A DNA stretch of 64,000 nt, taken from assembly GCF_900116875.1 (NCBI RefSeq), contig NZ_FPCC01000007.1, positions 90,414 through 154,413 on the forward strand, written 5' to 3'. Position 1 is the first letter of the stretch. Each line of letters begins with the position of its first letter. Source of the stretch: Butyrivibrio sp. INlla21. Lineage in GTDB: Bacteria; Bacillota; Clostridia; Lachnospirales; Lachnospiraceae. A program made the translations under genes and the position numbers. Below the pieces are notes generated by a model that made no database searches, had not been told where the DNA came from, and saw only the letters and a list, made by a program, of their open reading frames with translations. This document shows, in pieces, positions 23,983-32,782 of this stretch.

Positions 23983-24942
23983 TTGGCGGATAAGATTACA
24001 AATTTCGAAGACTATAAGAAAAAAGCCGTATCAGATCCCGTTGAACAAACAGACCCCGTTAAAGAGGAAAGTCCTGTTGTAAAAGAGGAGCCTGTAAAGA
24101 AACCGGACCTGAGTGACACTACGGTCATAAACCGCATAGAGATCGAGGATCCGTACAATTTCTTTACGGAAGAGGAAAGAGAAGCATATTTCCGCGAGAG
24201 ACAGAAAGCGGAGAGAGCAAGGAAAGAACCGGGGAAAGAGACGGTCAAAGAGGAGCGTGGGGATAATGCGCCCAAAAAAGAAGATCCTTTGAAACAGGAG
24301 ACTGCAGAGGTTAAAAGACCTGAGAAAGCACCCGAACCGGCTATCAGACCCAGAAGAGAAAGACCTCGCAGGGAACGCAGAGAAGATTACCACGAGGATG
24401 ATGTTCGTGACGAGTTTTATGAAGATGATATTCATAGAAGGGATTACGACCGTTACGATGACGATGAAGACTACGACAGAGATTATGACAGAGACTACGA
24501 CGAAGATTATGACGATGACGAATATGATGAGTCTGAAGATAAACTTATGAGGATCGTTGTCAGGATCGCTTCGGTCTTGACGGGAATTGTTATTCTTACA
24601 CTGATCGGACTTGCCGTTGTATTTAAGGCCGGAGGTTTTTTCCATAAAGATCCCGAGGCTTTGGGACCGGAAGAAGTGGTGACCGAATCACCTGCAGAGG
24701 AACAGAAAAAATTTGAAGTTCCGGAAGGCTATACTGCCGTAGATGATACCGTTACGGTCATAAACAATGATCTTAACCTAAGGAATAAGCCCAAGAATGA
24801 AGAGGGCAGCGAAGTTGTTGCCGTAGCCAAGGTGGGCACACAGCTTAAGAGAGTAGCTGTAGACGGCGGCGGATACTGGGCAATCGTAGAATTCGAAGGC
24901 CAATATTTATACGCATCAATGAATTATTTAACGACTCCTTGA
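23983..24942 (+). CDS. Membrane-anchored SH3b-domain protein with acidic low-complexity region
   Basis: A 319-residue protein of unknown role. Residues 1-140 are charged and likely disordered and cytoplasmic; about 135-185 is a low-complexity stretch of Asp, Tyr, Arg and Glu (repeats such as YDRDYDRDYDEDYDDD); a transmembrane helix lies at about 187-219; the outside part ends in an SH3b-like domain (LNLRNKPKNEEGSEVVAVAKVGTQLKRVAVDGGGYWAIVEFEGQYLYASMNYL), normally a wall or peptide-binding module. TTG start after GAGGAG. The stop overlaps the convergent small gene by 15 nt. A cell-envelope role is inferred. Confidence 0.78.
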   Translation: MADKITNFEDYKKKAVSDPVEQTDPVKEESPVVKEEPVKKPDLSDTTVINRIEIEDPYNFFTEEEREAYFRERQKAERARKEPGKETVKEERGDNAPKKEDPLKQETAEVKRPEKAPEPAIRPRRERPRRERREDYHEDDVRDEFYEDDIHRRDYDRYDDDEDYDRDYDRDYDEDYDDDEYDESEDKLMRIVVRIASVLTGIVILTLIGLAVVFKAGGFFHKDPEALGPEEVVTESPAEEQKKFEVPEGYTAVDDTVTVINNDLNLRNKPKNEEGSEVVAVAKVGTQLKRVAVDGGGYWAIVEFEGQYLYASMNYLTTP

Positions 24943-25377
24943 GTGGAGCCAACCATAGAAGCGATCAACCGCTTCAGATAAAGATTTGCTGGAACGAGAA
25001 AAAGAATCTGTATGACTGAGGACCTCCTCTTTGGATGTGTCCTTGGCATAATCTGCGATCTTCATGGCATACTCTTCCTCCAAAGATTGATAATTCATGT
25101 TGACAAGCAGAGTCGAACTTAAAGCGCTTACGCATGCATAGAGCTCTGGGTATCGCTTTTGCACGATAGCAAATTCGTCAAGGATCTGTTCTCTGCTCTG
25201 AAGGCAGAAAAGACCATAAACGGACTCGACTATCTCGTGAGGTTCGATCTCATCGCGATATGAATTATCCTCATAACCGTCCAAGGTTGCATAGTATTCG
25301 CATATCTCCTGGACGAGAGAGCCTACTTTGGGGTTGTCATAGAGTTTTTGAAGTTCGTCTATTTTTTTATCGCTCAT
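24928..25377 (-). CDS. Unrecognised small acidic protein
   Basis: A 149-residue soluble protein beginning MSDKKIDELQKLYDNPKVGSLVQEICEYYATLDG, rich in Glu and mainly helical in appearance, with no signal or membrane segment. I do not recognise a family. A longer frame upstream to 25476 would add an unlikely hydrophobic stretch antisense to murI. The ATG at 25377 has no SD but follows an extended -10 box by 6 nt, so a leaderless transcript is likely. It is divergent from murI and convergent with the SH3 protein. Confidence 0.65.
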   Translation of the reverse strand: MSDKKIDELQKLYDNPKVGSLVQEICEYYATLDGYEDNSYRDEIEPHEIVESVYGLFCLQSREQILDEFAIVQKRYPELYACVSALSSTLLVNMNYQSLEEEYAMKIADYAKDTSKEEVLSHTDSFSRSSKSLSEAVDRFYGWLHSRSR

Positions 25378-25383
25378 GCTGTA

Positions 25384-25392
25384 AGTATAACA
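25384..25392 (-). promoter_or_regulatory. Extended -10 promoter, apparently leaderless
   Basis: On the minus strand TGT-TATACT (TGn extended -10) ends 6 nt before the ATG at 25377. A TTGCCT element lies 19 nt further up. The gap between the box and the start codon is too short for an SD. Confidence 0.5.
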
Positions 25393-25418
25393 TAATATAA
25401 AGGAAATCAGGCAAAATA

Positions 25419-26237
25419 ATGAAGATTGGGATTTTTGATTCGGGAATAGGAGGACTGTCTGTTCTTCATGAGGCATATCATCTTTTACCCGAGCAAAATT
25501 ACATATTCTATGCAGACGTTGATCACGTTCCGTACGGAACCAAGACTCCCGAGGAGATAATTGGATACTCCGAAGAGATTACGAAATTTCTTTTGGATAA
25601 GGGAGCGGAAGCGATAGTTGTAGCGTGTAACACAGCTACCAGCGTAGCCATTAAGGAACTTAGGAAAAGATACGACGTACCGATCCTCGGAATGGAGCCT
25701 GCCGTTAAACCTGCAGTCGAAGGAACAGAGCAAAAGAGGATCATGGTAATAGCAACTCCCGTAACCATAAGGGAGGACAAGCTTAGAGACCTTCTTCACA
25801 GAGTGGATGAAAAGCACAGAGTGGATCTCCTTCCGATGCCAAGACTTGTTGAGTTTGCGGAGAAAGAAGAGTTTGATACAGATAATGTCAGAGAATATTT
25901 AAGAGAGCAGTTTTCGGACTACAACACGGAGAATTACTGCGCTCTTGTTCTTGGTTGTACACATTTTAATTACTTTAAACCGCTTTACAGAGAATTTTTT
26001 GGAAAAGAAACACTTCTTATCGACGGTAATTACGGGACAATTCGTCATCTCGCAGATGTTTTGGGACTTTCCTTAACCAATTCCCCTGATAATGTGGTAT
26101 ACTTTGATAGCGCCCACAAGATGTTGTGTGAGTCAAATACGCAGTATTTTTTCTCCGGAAAGAGCATTTCAGATGAGAAAACTCTGGAACACTTGAAAAG
26201 ACTGCATAACAGGCTTGAAGAAGTGCGAAAAAAATAA
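25419..26237 (+). CDS. murI: Glutamate racemase
   Basis: Converts L- to D-glutamate for peptidoglycan precursor synthesis. At 272 residues it has normal length. IGIFDSGIGGLSVL opens the protein, and the two catalytic Cys residues are in VACNTATSVA and GCTHFNYF. PYGTKT follows the substrate site as expected. The ATG is at 25419, with AAGGAAATCAGGC upstream as a modest ribosome site. Single gene; the palindrome at 26286 may end it. Confidence 0.95.
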   Translation: MKIGIFDSGIGGLSVLHEAYHLLPEQNYIFYADVDHVPYGTKTPEEIIGYSEEITKFLLDKGAEAIVVACNTATSVAIKELRKRYDVPILGMEPAVKPAVEGTEQKRIMVIATPVTIREDKLRDLLHRVDEKHRVDLLPMPRLVEFAEKEEFDTDNVREYLREQFSDYNTENYCALVLGCTHFNYFKPLYREFFGKETLLIDGNYGTIRHLADVLGLSLTNSPDNVVYFDSAHKMLCESNTQYFFSGKSISDEKTLEHLKRLHNRLEEVRKK

Positions 26238-26285
26238 TAATAATTCTCTTGAATTAATCAATATAATGTATTATCATTAATTTGC

Positions 26286-26308
26286 AACCACAAGATATAG
26301 TTGTGGTT
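26286..26308. promoter_or_regulatory. Inverted repeat between murI and nrdD
   Basis: AACCACAA and TTGTGGTT form a perfect 8-bp inverted repeat around GATATAG. It lies 54 nt ahead of the nrdD start. It may be a weak terminator of murI or an operator for nrdD; the centre resembles NrdR-box style repeats (CACAA..ATAT..TTGTG), but the spacing is one base off from the 16-nt consensus I know. Confidence 0.4.
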
Positions 26309-26361
26309 CATTTTATCTATGTGATTGATTTAAAGGGATTGTAAATTGCAAGGGGGTTCTT

Positions 26362-28593
26362 ATGAAGATCATTAAGAGAAGCGGTAAGGAAGTGGCGTTT
26401 GACGGCAATAAGATTCTTGCGGCTATCGAGAAGGCTAACAACGAGGTTACTGAGGAGAAAAAACTGACAGCAGGCCAAATCAGTGACATCGAGATGGGAG
26501 TCGAGAAGCAGTGCGCTTCATTAACTCGTGCGGCAAGCGTCGAGGAAATCCAGGATATGGTCGAAGACGGCCTTATGAGATCCGGTAAATTCGAGGTTGC
26601 CAGAAAATACATCACATATCGTTATAAGCATGCTCTTGTCAGAAAGTCCAACACGACTGATGAGCAGATCATGTCTCTTATTGAGTGCAATAACGAGGAA
26701 GTTAAGCAGGAGAATTCCAACAAGAATCCCACCGTCAACAGCGTTCAGAGAGACTACATGGCGGGCGAAGTGAGTAAGGATATTACAAGAAGATTCCTTC
26801 TTCCCGAGGATGTAGTCAAGGCACACGAAGCAGGACTTATCCATTTCCATGATTCGGACTATTTTGCTCAACATATGCACAATTGCTGTCTGGTTAATTT
26901 GGAGGATATGCTTCAGAACGGAACAGTTATTTCCGAGACAATGATCGAGCGTCCCAAGAGCTTTTCAACTGCCTGCAATATCGCAACTCAGGCGATCGCA
27001 CAGATTGCAAGCTCACAGTACGGCGGACAGAGTATCACTCTTTCCCACCTTGTGCCGTTTGTGGACGTCAGCAGACAGAAGTTCCGTAAGGAAGTTGCGC
27101 TCGAGTTTGAGACTGCCGGAATGAAGATCAACAAGAAGCAGGTCAACGAGATCGCAGAGATGCGCGTCAAGAAAGAGGTCGAGAGAGGATGTCAGGTAAT
27201 TCAGTACCAGGTAATCACTCTTATGACTACCAATGGACAGGCGCCCTTCATAACCGTGTATATGTACCTCGATGAGGTCCCGGAAGGTCAGACAAGAGAA
27301 GATCTGGCTATGGTCATCGAGGAAATGCTTAAACAAAGAATTACCGGCGTAAAGAATGAGAAGGGTCAGCTCATAACACCCGCTTTCCCCAAGCTCATTT
27401 ATGTACTCGACGAAGACAATATACATGAAGATTCCAAGTACTGGTATTTGACAGAACTTGCCGCTAAATGTACGGCAAAGAGACTTGTTCCCGATTACAT
27501 CTCAGCTAAGAAGATGAGAGAGCTTAAGGCAGGCGACGTATATCCTTGCATGGGATGCAGAAGCTTCCTTACTCCCGATAATGAGAAGGTTGCAGAGGGA
27601 CTTTGCAACAAGGGCAACAAGGCAGGCGCTCTCAATTATGAGGAAGGCCAGCACAAGTACTACGGAAGATTCAACCAGGGTGTCGTAACACTCAATCTTG
27701 TAGATGTTGCTTGTTCATCAAACAAGGATATCGACAAGTTCTGGGAGCTTATGGAAGAGAGAACCGAGCTCTGTAAGAGAGCACTTATGTGCAGACATGA
27801 GAGACTTCTCGGAACACCTTCCGATGTGGCACCTATCCTTTGGCAGAACGGAGCCCTTGCAAGACTTAAGAAGGGCGAGAACATAGACAAGCTTTTGTTT
27901 GGTAACTACTCAACAATATCACTTGGCTATGCCGGACTTTGCGAATGTACCAAGTACATGAAGGGTGTATCACACACCGATGCCAAGGGCAAAGATTTTG
28001 CAATTCAGGTAATGCAGTTCCTTAACGACAAGTGCGCTAAGTGGAGAGCAGAGACCAATATTTCGTTCTCACTTTACGGAACACCTCTTGAGTCAACCAC
28101 TTACAAGTTTGCTAAGTGCCTTCAGAAGCGTTTTGGAAGCATTCCCGAAGTTACAGACAAGAACTATATCACAAACAGCTATCATGTTCATGTAACAGAG
28201 CAGATAGATGCATTTACCAAGCTTAAATTTGAGTCTGAGTTCCAGGCTCTTTCACCCGGAGGAGCTATCAGCTACGTTGAGGTTCCGGATATGACCAACA
28301 ATATCGATGCGGTTATATCGGTTATGAAGTACATCTATGACAATATCATGTACGCAGAGCTCAACACCAAGTCTGATTATTGCCAGTGCTGCGGTTATGA
28401 TGGGGAGATCAAGATCGTTACAGATACAGACGGAAAGCTCATCTGGGAATGCCCTAACTGCGGAAACAGAGATCAGAACAAGATGAACGTTGCAAGACGT
28501 ACCTGCGGTTACATCGGAACACAGTTCTGGAACCAGGGACGTACACAGGAGATCAAAGAAAGAGTTCTCCACCTCGCAACACCTAAGTGCTGA
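26362..28593 (+). CDS. nrdD: Anaerobic (class III) ribonucleoside-triphosphate reductase
   Basis: Reduces NTPs to dNTPs under anoxia with a glycyl radical, using formate in the best-known enzymes. Of 743 residues, 1-90 form the ATP-cone allosteric domain (MKIIKRSGKEVAFDGNKI). A catalytic-site Cys is in FSTACNIATQ; the zinc site near the C-terminus has CQCCGYDG and CPNCG; the glycyl radical site is RTCGYIGTQFW with Gly716. The ATG follows AAGGGGGTTC. The activase gene nrdG lies 127 nt downstream past a hairpin. Presence of this and absence of class I genes in view fit an anaerobe. Confidence 0.97.
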   Translation: MKIIKRSGKEVAFDGNKILAAIEKANNEVTEEKKLTAGQISDIEMGVEKQCASLTRAASVEEIQDMVEDGLMRSGKFEVARKYITYRYKHALVRKSNTTDEQIMSLIECNNEEVKQENSNKNPTVNSVQRDYMAGEVSKDITRRFLLPEDVVKAHEAGLIHFHDSDYFAQHMHNCCLVNLEDMLQNGTVISETMIERPKSFSTACNIATQAIAQIASSQYGGQSITLSHLVPFVDVSRQKFRKEVALEFETAGMKINKKQVNEIAEMRVKKEVERGCQVIQYQVITLMTTNGQAPFITVYMYLDEVPEGQTREDLAMVIEEMLKQRITGVKNEKGQLITPAFPKLIYVLDEDNIHEDSKYWYLTELAAKCTAKRLVPDYISAKKMRELKAGDVYPCMGCRSFLTPDNEKVAEGLCNKGNKAGALNYEEGQHKYYGRFNQGVVTLNLVDVACSSNKDIDKFWELMEERTELCKRALMCRHERLLGTPSDVAPILWQNGALARLKKGENIDKLLFGNYSTISLGYAGLCECTKYMKGVSHTDAKGKDFAIQVMQFLNDKCAKWRAETNISFSLYGTPLESTTYKFAKCLQKRFGSIPEVTDKNYITNSYHVHVTEQIDAFTKLKFESEFQALSPGGAISYVEVPDMTNNIDAVISVMKYIYDNIMYAELNTKSDYCQCCGYDGEIKIVTDTDGKLIWECPNCGNRDQNKMNVARRTCGYIGTQFWNQGRTQEIKERVLHLATPKC

Positions 28594-28650
28594 TACAAGC
28601 TTAAGTTTCGGCCGGACAAAAGAAACAACAAATAATACCACAATAAACAG

Positions 28651-28679
28651 CAAGGTCGGAATTATCCGACCTTGTTTTG
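28651..28679 (+). terminator. Hairpin between nrdD and nrdG
   Basis: CAAGGTCGGA and TCCGACCTTG make a 10-bp perfect stem with a 4-nt loop, followed by TTTTG. It probably gives partial termination so that the reductase is made in excess over its activase. Confidence 0.75.
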
Positions 28680-28720
28680 CCCATAAACAAGATTTTGTTT
28701 TGAATAAAATAAGAGGCGAT

Positions 28721-29272
28721 ATGTACTACGGACAAATATATTTTAATGATGTTGCAAACGGAATAGGATGTAGAACGGCATTCTTTGTAAGCGGATGTAC
28801 GCACCACTGCAAGGGTTGCTTTAATGAGATGACTTGGGATTTCATGTATGGAAATAAATATACCAAAGAGGTAGAGGATGAGATCGTAGAGTCTTTAAAG
28901 CCTGAATATGTAAGCGGTCTGTCGATCCTTGGCGGAGAGCCTATGGAAATCGTTAACCAGAAAGAAATAAGACCTCTTATCGAGCGTGTGAAAAAAGAAG
29001 TTCCTCACGCCACAATCTGGCTTTATTCCGGATACACATGGGAAGAGCTTAATGATAAAGACAACAAGAGATGCCACGGGGAAGATACAGATGCAATCCT
29101 TTCAATGATCGATGTTCTCGTTGACGGCAAGTTCGAGCTTGAAAAAAGAAGCCTTCTTCTTAGATTCCGAGGATCGTCAAACCAAAGAGTTATCGATGTT
29201 CCCGAAAGTCTAAAAAAAGGAGAAGTTGTCCTTTCTAAGTATAACGACAAAGAGGAATCAAGACTGAGCTGA
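28721..29272 (+). CDS. nrdG: Anaerobic ribonucleotide reductase activating protein (radical SAM)
   Basis: A 183-residue radical-SAM activase that installs the glycyl radical on NrdD. The [4Fe-4S] motif CTHHCKGCF (CxxxCxxC) lies at about residues 26-33, followed by GLSILGGEP, the SAM-contact GGE motif. The ATG at 28721 is chosen since AAGAGGCGAT precedes it and the product begins MYYGQIYFNDVANGIGCR as in relatives; the open frame extends further up only as an overlap with nrdD. Same strand as nrdD and separated by the hairpin. Confidence 0.95.
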   Translation: MYYGQIYFNDVANGIGCRTAFFVSGCTHHCKGCFNEMTWDFMYGNKYTKEVEDEIVESLKPEYVSGLSILGGEPMEIVNQKEIRPLIERVKKEVPHATIWLYSGYTWEELNDKDNKRCHGEDTDAILSMIDVLVDGKFELEKRSLLLRFRGSSNQRVIDVPESLKKGEVVLSKYNDKEESRLS

Positions 29273-29301
29273 TAGCAACAATTGCAATGCGAACAACAAT
29301 G

Positions 29302-29340
29302 AAAGCACTTACATCTTTGATGTGGGTGCTTTATTATTTT
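29302..29340 (+). terminator. Terminator after nrdG
   Basis: AAAGCACttACATC and GATGTggGTGCTTT pair around a TTT loop with one internal mismatch pair, followed by ATTATTTT. Confidence 0.7.
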
Positions 29341-29357
29341 GGTATAAGGAGGCAAGT

Positions 29358-30377
29358 ATGGAAGAAAAATTTGATCTGCTGACTTTCGGTGAGATTATGC
29401 TTCGTCTGTCTCCGCCCGATTATGAGCGAATAACAAGGGGCGATGTTTTTGATAAAAGAGCCGGCGGCTCTGAGCTTAATGTCGCATCGGGAGTAGCTCT
29501 TTTGGGACTGCGGACGGGAATCATATCGAGACTTCCGCAGAATGCACTGGGAACCTTTATAAAGAACAGAATCAGGTTTGAGGGTGTTTCGGACGATTAT
29601 CTTATATACGATGATTCATCCGAGGCAAGGCTCGGAATCTATTACTATGAGAACGGCGCCGCACCGCGAAAGCCTTCCATCGTATACGATAGGATGAATT
29701 CCTCAATCACGAGAATTTCTATAGATGAGATTCCGGAAAGTGTCTTCACTGCGACAAGGATGTTCCATACAAGCGGGATCACACTTGCGCTTAACAATAA
29801 CACTTGTGAAGTAACAACGCAGCTTATTGAGAGGTTCAAAGAAAGCGGAGCACTTGTTTCTTTTGACTGTAACTACAGAGCCAATTTATGGAGCGAAGAG
29901 GAAGCCCGCACTGCTATAAATAATATACTTCCGTATGTGGATATTCTTTTTGTTTCGGAAGAGACATCAAGAAGAATGATGCAAAAAAGCGGTGAGCTTG
30001 CGGATATTATGAAGAGTTACACAACAGACTATCCGGTAAAGATAGTCTGCACGACACAGAGGGAAGTCATAAGTCCCAGAAAGCATAATTTTACATCAAC
30101 GATATATGACGCCAAGACTGATAAGTTCTACACCGAGGCGCCCTATAAAGATATCGATGTTATAGACAGAATAGGTTCCGGAGATGCTTATGTATCAGGC
30201 GTGCTGTACGGAATCCTTAAGTACGGGGATGCCGGCAAAGCACTTGCCTACGGAAACGCCACATCAAGCGTCAAGAATACCATTCCCGGAGATCTACCGG
30301 CCAGTGATCTAAAAGAAATAGACAGTATTATTAAGAATCACTGCGCTAAAGGCCCTACAAGCGAGCTTGATCGCTGA
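29358..30377 (+). CDS. PfkB-family sugar kinase (2-keto-3-deoxygluconate kinase type)
   Basis: A 339-residue cytosolic kinase. The PfkB N-terminal motif is GGSELNVASGVALLGLRTG, and the ATP/catalytic signature DRIGSGDAYVSGVLYG contains the catalytic Asp. The sequence style (LTFGEIMLRLSPP at the start, MFHTSGITLAL) is that of KDG kinases acting in the uronate/pectin pathway, phosphorylating 2-dehydro-3-deoxygluconate to the 6-phosphate. No aldolase or isomerase partner is adjacent, so the exact substrate remains inferred. ATG at 29358 follows AAGGAGGCAAGT. Confidence 0.85.
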   Translation: MEEKFDLLTFGEIMLRLSPPDYERITRGDVFDKRAGGSELNVASGVALLGLRTGIISRLPQNALGTFIKNRIRFEGVSDDYLIYDDSSEARLGIYYYENGAAPRKPSIVYDRMNSSITRISIDEIPESVFTATRMFHTSGITLALNNNTCEVTTQLIERFKESGALVSFDCNYRANLWSEEEARTAINNILPYVDILFVSEETSRRMMQKSGELADIMKSYTTDYPVKIVCTTQREVISPRKHNFTSTIYDAKTDKFYTEAPYKDIDVIDRIGSGDAYVSGVLYGILKYGDAGKALAYGNATSSVKNTIPGDLPASDLKEIDSIIKNHCAKGPTSELDR

Positions 30378-30461
30378 GGGCATAAGTAAGCCGATTTACG
30401 TTCGCCATAACGTATTTCCATTATAAAAACCTCTATATGCGAGATCCTCTCTCGCAGATCC

Positions 30462-30489
30462 AAAAAAGGACCGCCCCCGGTCCTTTTTT
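30462..30489. terminator. Bidirectional terminator after the sugar kinase
   Basis: AAAAAAGGACC and GGTCCTTTTTT form an 11-bp perfect stem around GCCCCC. It ends immediately at the extended -10 of the next gene. Confidence 0.9.
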
Positions 30490-30497
30490 GATATAAT
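30489..30497 (+). promoter_or_regulatory. Extended -10 promoter directly at the terminator, apparently leaderless
   Basis: TGA-TATAAT is a perfect extended -10 (TGnTATAAT). It ends 6 nt before the ATG at 30504; the U tract of the preceding terminator supplies its upstream T residues. No SD is possible in 6 nt of AATTTC. Confidence 0.6.
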
Positions 30498-30503
30498 AAT
30501 TTC

Positions 30504-31175
30504 ATGACAGTTTATGAGATGCTATTAAAAGAAAAAGATGCTAAATACAAGGAATTTCAGGCTAAGCTTGTTCCCAATATAGAGCCCGAGACAATCATCG
30601 GAGTCAGAACGCCCAAGATGCGCGAGGTCGCAAAGGAAGTTTTTAAGAGCGATATAAGGAATGAGTTTTTAAGCGAGCTTCCGCATAAATATTACGAAGA
30701 GAATCTTGTTCATTTCTTTGTTGTTTCTCTTATCAAGGATTTTGATGAGTGCATTACCGAAGTTGAGAAGTTCCTTCCGTATGTGGATTGCTGGCCGGTT
30801 TCGGATCAGGCTACGCCAAAATGCTTTAAAAAGAATCATGGAAAGCTCCTTCCGTATATCAAGAAGTGGATTGCGTCAGACCATGTCTACACTGCGCGCT
30901 TTGGCATGCGCATGCTTATGAATGAGTTCCTGGATGACGATTTCAAAGAGGAATATCTTGAGCTTGTTGCGTCCAAAAAGGGCGAAGACTATTACCTTAA
31001 GATGATGGTGGCTTGGTATTTCGCGACAGCACTTGCCAAACAATACGACGCGAGCGTTAAATACATTGAAGATCGAAAGCTTGATGAATGGGTCCACAAA
31101 AAGGCAATTCAGAAAGCTGTTGAGAGCTTTAGGGTTACCGATGAGCATAAGGAATACCTTAAAACATTCAGATGA
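30504..31175 (+). CDS. AlkD-like DNA alkylation repair protein (HEAT-like)
   Basis: A 223-residue cytosolic protein of the DNA alkylation repair/AlkD superfamily. It shows IIGVRTPKMREVAKEV at about 32-47, the helical HEAT-like repeats, VDCWPVSDQATPKCF with the Trp/Asp pocket residues and the late DEWVHKKAIQKAVESFRV. AlkD proteins excise positively charged or bulky alkylated bases; some family members have other or lost functions. The ATG lies 6 nt after an extended -10 with no SD. Single gene, closed by a terminator. Confidence 0.87.
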   Translation: MTVYEMLLKEKDAKYKEFQAKLVPNIEPETIIGVRTPKMREVAKEVFKSDIRNEFLSELPHKYYEENLVHFFVVSLIKDFDECITEVEKFLPYVDCWPVSDQATPKCFKKNHGKLLPYIKKWIASDHVYTARFGMRMLMNEFLDDDFKEEYLELVASKKGEDYYLKMMVAWYFATALAKQYDASVKYIEDRKLDEWVHKKAIQKAVESFRVTDEHKEYLKTFR

Positions 31176-31184
31176 GATAATCAG

Positions 31185-31222
31185 GGGACATACTGATCAA
31201 AATAATCAGTATGTCCCTTAAT
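31185..31222 (+). terminator. Terminator after the AlkD-like gene
   Basis: GGGACATACTGAT and ATCAGTATGTCCC form a 13-bp perfect stem with a 7-nt A-rich loop, followed by TTAATTAT. It starts 10 nt after the stop codon. Confidence 0.8.
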
Positions 31223-31301
31223 TATATTCAAAAAATGTCGATATATGATATGAGATAGTTTTGACAAACGGAGTTGCCAAAAAGCGTCAAGGAGGATGCA
31301 T

Positions 31302-32429
31302 ATGTCTATCGAGATCATGAGAGACTTATTTTCAAATGAAAAAATAGTTGAATCGATATCCAATGCGTACACTGTGCGGGTTAATAGGAAAGCAGAGCCT
31401 AAGTCTGAGCCCGAAGAATCCCTTGCCAAAAAAGAATACGAGATGAGAAAAGCGGAGAGAGAAAAAAGTATAGCCGATCAAAGTATGTGTTATGCAGAGA
31501 AACTGCGCGCAGCCAGAAATAAATCCAAAGCAACATCTCTTCAGAAAAAGAAACTCCAATACAATTTCAAAAAGATTTCTTCGATGATAATACGAAGTAA
31601 AAACAGCGTGAGCGCGAGGAAAGCCGTTCAGTCTGCAAGACGCGAAGTAACAAGATTAAACCGGTTAAAAGGAAGCGGAGAGTATGATGAGCAAGAGCTT
31701 CAGCTTGCGATAGACCATGCTAAAGCTATGGTTAAGGTCGCAAAGAAAAAAGTTCATCATCTTGAGCAGGAGGAGATGATAGAACGTGGTTCCGGTGGTA
31801 TAGGAGAGGTGCTTGAAGAGCGTGAAGACGATAATAGCAGCGAAAATGACGAAATGACTGATGAAAATAGTCAAGAAGCCATAGAGAGAGCGGCTTTGGG
31901 CGATGCAAGCTATTACAACGAGCAGCAGATGACTGAAGCGTCTTATGATGAAATCGACTATGAGGAGTTAGGAGAATTCCTTTTGGAAGGGCCCCAGATT
32001 CAAGATATCTCCATTGATATTGCGGAAACAGAAAGTGAAGCAATGACAGAGCTTATGAGTGAGTTTTCGGAAGAGATGGAAAGTATGATGGAAGAGCTTG
32101 ATCTTACAGATCTTGCAGAGACTATGTACGCTCCCGATCCCAATATGTCCGAAGACGATCTTAAGATGCTCAAGATCAAGCATCGCACCAAGGAACTGAA
32201 AGAAATTGCCGAAGCTGACAAAGAATATCTTAAAAAGCTCTTTGCGTATGAAGAATCAAAGAAGAACAGTTCCTCAAACGCTGTGAGCAGCTCGATTTCA
32301 GGAAGCTCCGCGCCTGTATTTAAAGCAGGTGCGCAGTCAGTTACCCCTATAATCTCCATGCCCGGCGCGGCAGCAGGCGCAAGCTGCGTAGCACCCATGT
32401 CTCCCGTAGGAATCGATGTCTCCGTATAA
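31302..32429 (+). CDS. Unrecognised highly charged protein
   Basis: A 375-residue protein I cannot place. No signal peptide or membrane segment. Residues 20-150 are Lys/Arg-rich and strongly helical (repeated AxRxxK patterns such as VSARKAVQSARREVTRLNRL), probably coiled coil; about 155-300 is very acidic (long runs of Glu and Asp, including ESMMEELDLTDLAETMY); the last 60 residues are Ser, Ala, Gly and Pro rich. The start at 31302 is favoured: AAGGAGG lies 6 nt ahead, while the ATG at 31296 is too close. It stands alone before the proS T-box. A structural or scaffold role is a guess. Confidence 0.7.
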   Translation: MSIEIMRDLFSNEKIVESISNAYTVRVNRKAEPKSEPEESLAKKEYEMRKAEREKSIADQSMCYAEKLRAARNKSKATSLQKKKLQYNFKKISSMIIRSKNSVSARKAVQSARREVTRLNRLKGSGEYDEQELQLAIDHAKAMVKVAKKKVHHLEQEEMIERGSGGIGEVLEEREDDNSSENDEMTDENSQEAIERAALGDASYYNEQQMTEASYDEIDYEELGEFLLEGPQIQDISIDIAETESEAMTELMSEFSEEMESMMEELDLTDLAETMYAPDPNMSEDDLKMLKIKHRTKELKEIAEADKEYLKKLFAYEESKKNSSSNAVSSSISGSSAPVFKAGAQSVTPIISMPGAAAGASCVAPMSPVGIDVSV

Positions 32430-32448
32430 GAATAACAATGCCGTCCCC

Positions 32449-32477
32449 TTGACAAGGTACATAAATGTTAATAAAAT
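32449..32477 (+). promoter_or_regulatory. proS promoter
   Basis: TTGACA at 32449-32454, exactly 17 nt, TAAAAT at 32472-32477. Transcription would start about 7 nt further on, just before the T-box stem I. Confidence 0.75.
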
Positions 32478-32489
32478 CATTTTTAAAAT

Positions 32490-32727
32490 AATACGACGTT
32501 GAAGAGGATCAGTAACTGCGTAAGCGTTTCAGAGAGAGAGCCGTTGGTGCGAGGTTCTTACGACCAAACAGCGAACCTACCTTGGAGTCCCGTATGAAAA
32601 TACGGCGTATCCCGCGTTAAGGGTTAAATTGAGTGAGACCACAGCAGAATCTGCTTGGTTTAAATAGGGTGGTACCGCCGAGAATCTTCGGTCCCTGTTA
32701 TGGGATTTGAGGGTTCTTTTATTTTTG
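32490..32727 (+). ncRNA. T-box riboswitch (tRNA-Pro sensing) upstream of proS
   Basis: The leader has the T-box core AGGGTGGTACCGCC at 32665-32678, a preceding stem I with AGAGGATCAGTAA and CAGAGAG elements, and a closing terminator whose 3' arm reads GGGTTCTTTTATTTTT. Stem I can be closed by ATAC(G) at 32491 pairing with (C)GTAT at 32591, which puts CCC (32589-32591) followed by G on the 3' side of the specifier loop, a proline codon agreeing with the gene. Uncharged tRNA-Pro would stabilise the antiterminator and allow proS expression. The tRNA-Pro in this window has anticodon CGG; CCC would be read by another isoacceptor. Confidence 0.9.
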
Positions 32728-32782
32728 AAAAAAATCTCTCAAAGTTCCCGGAAACACTTAATTGCAAAAAAGGAGAACCAAA

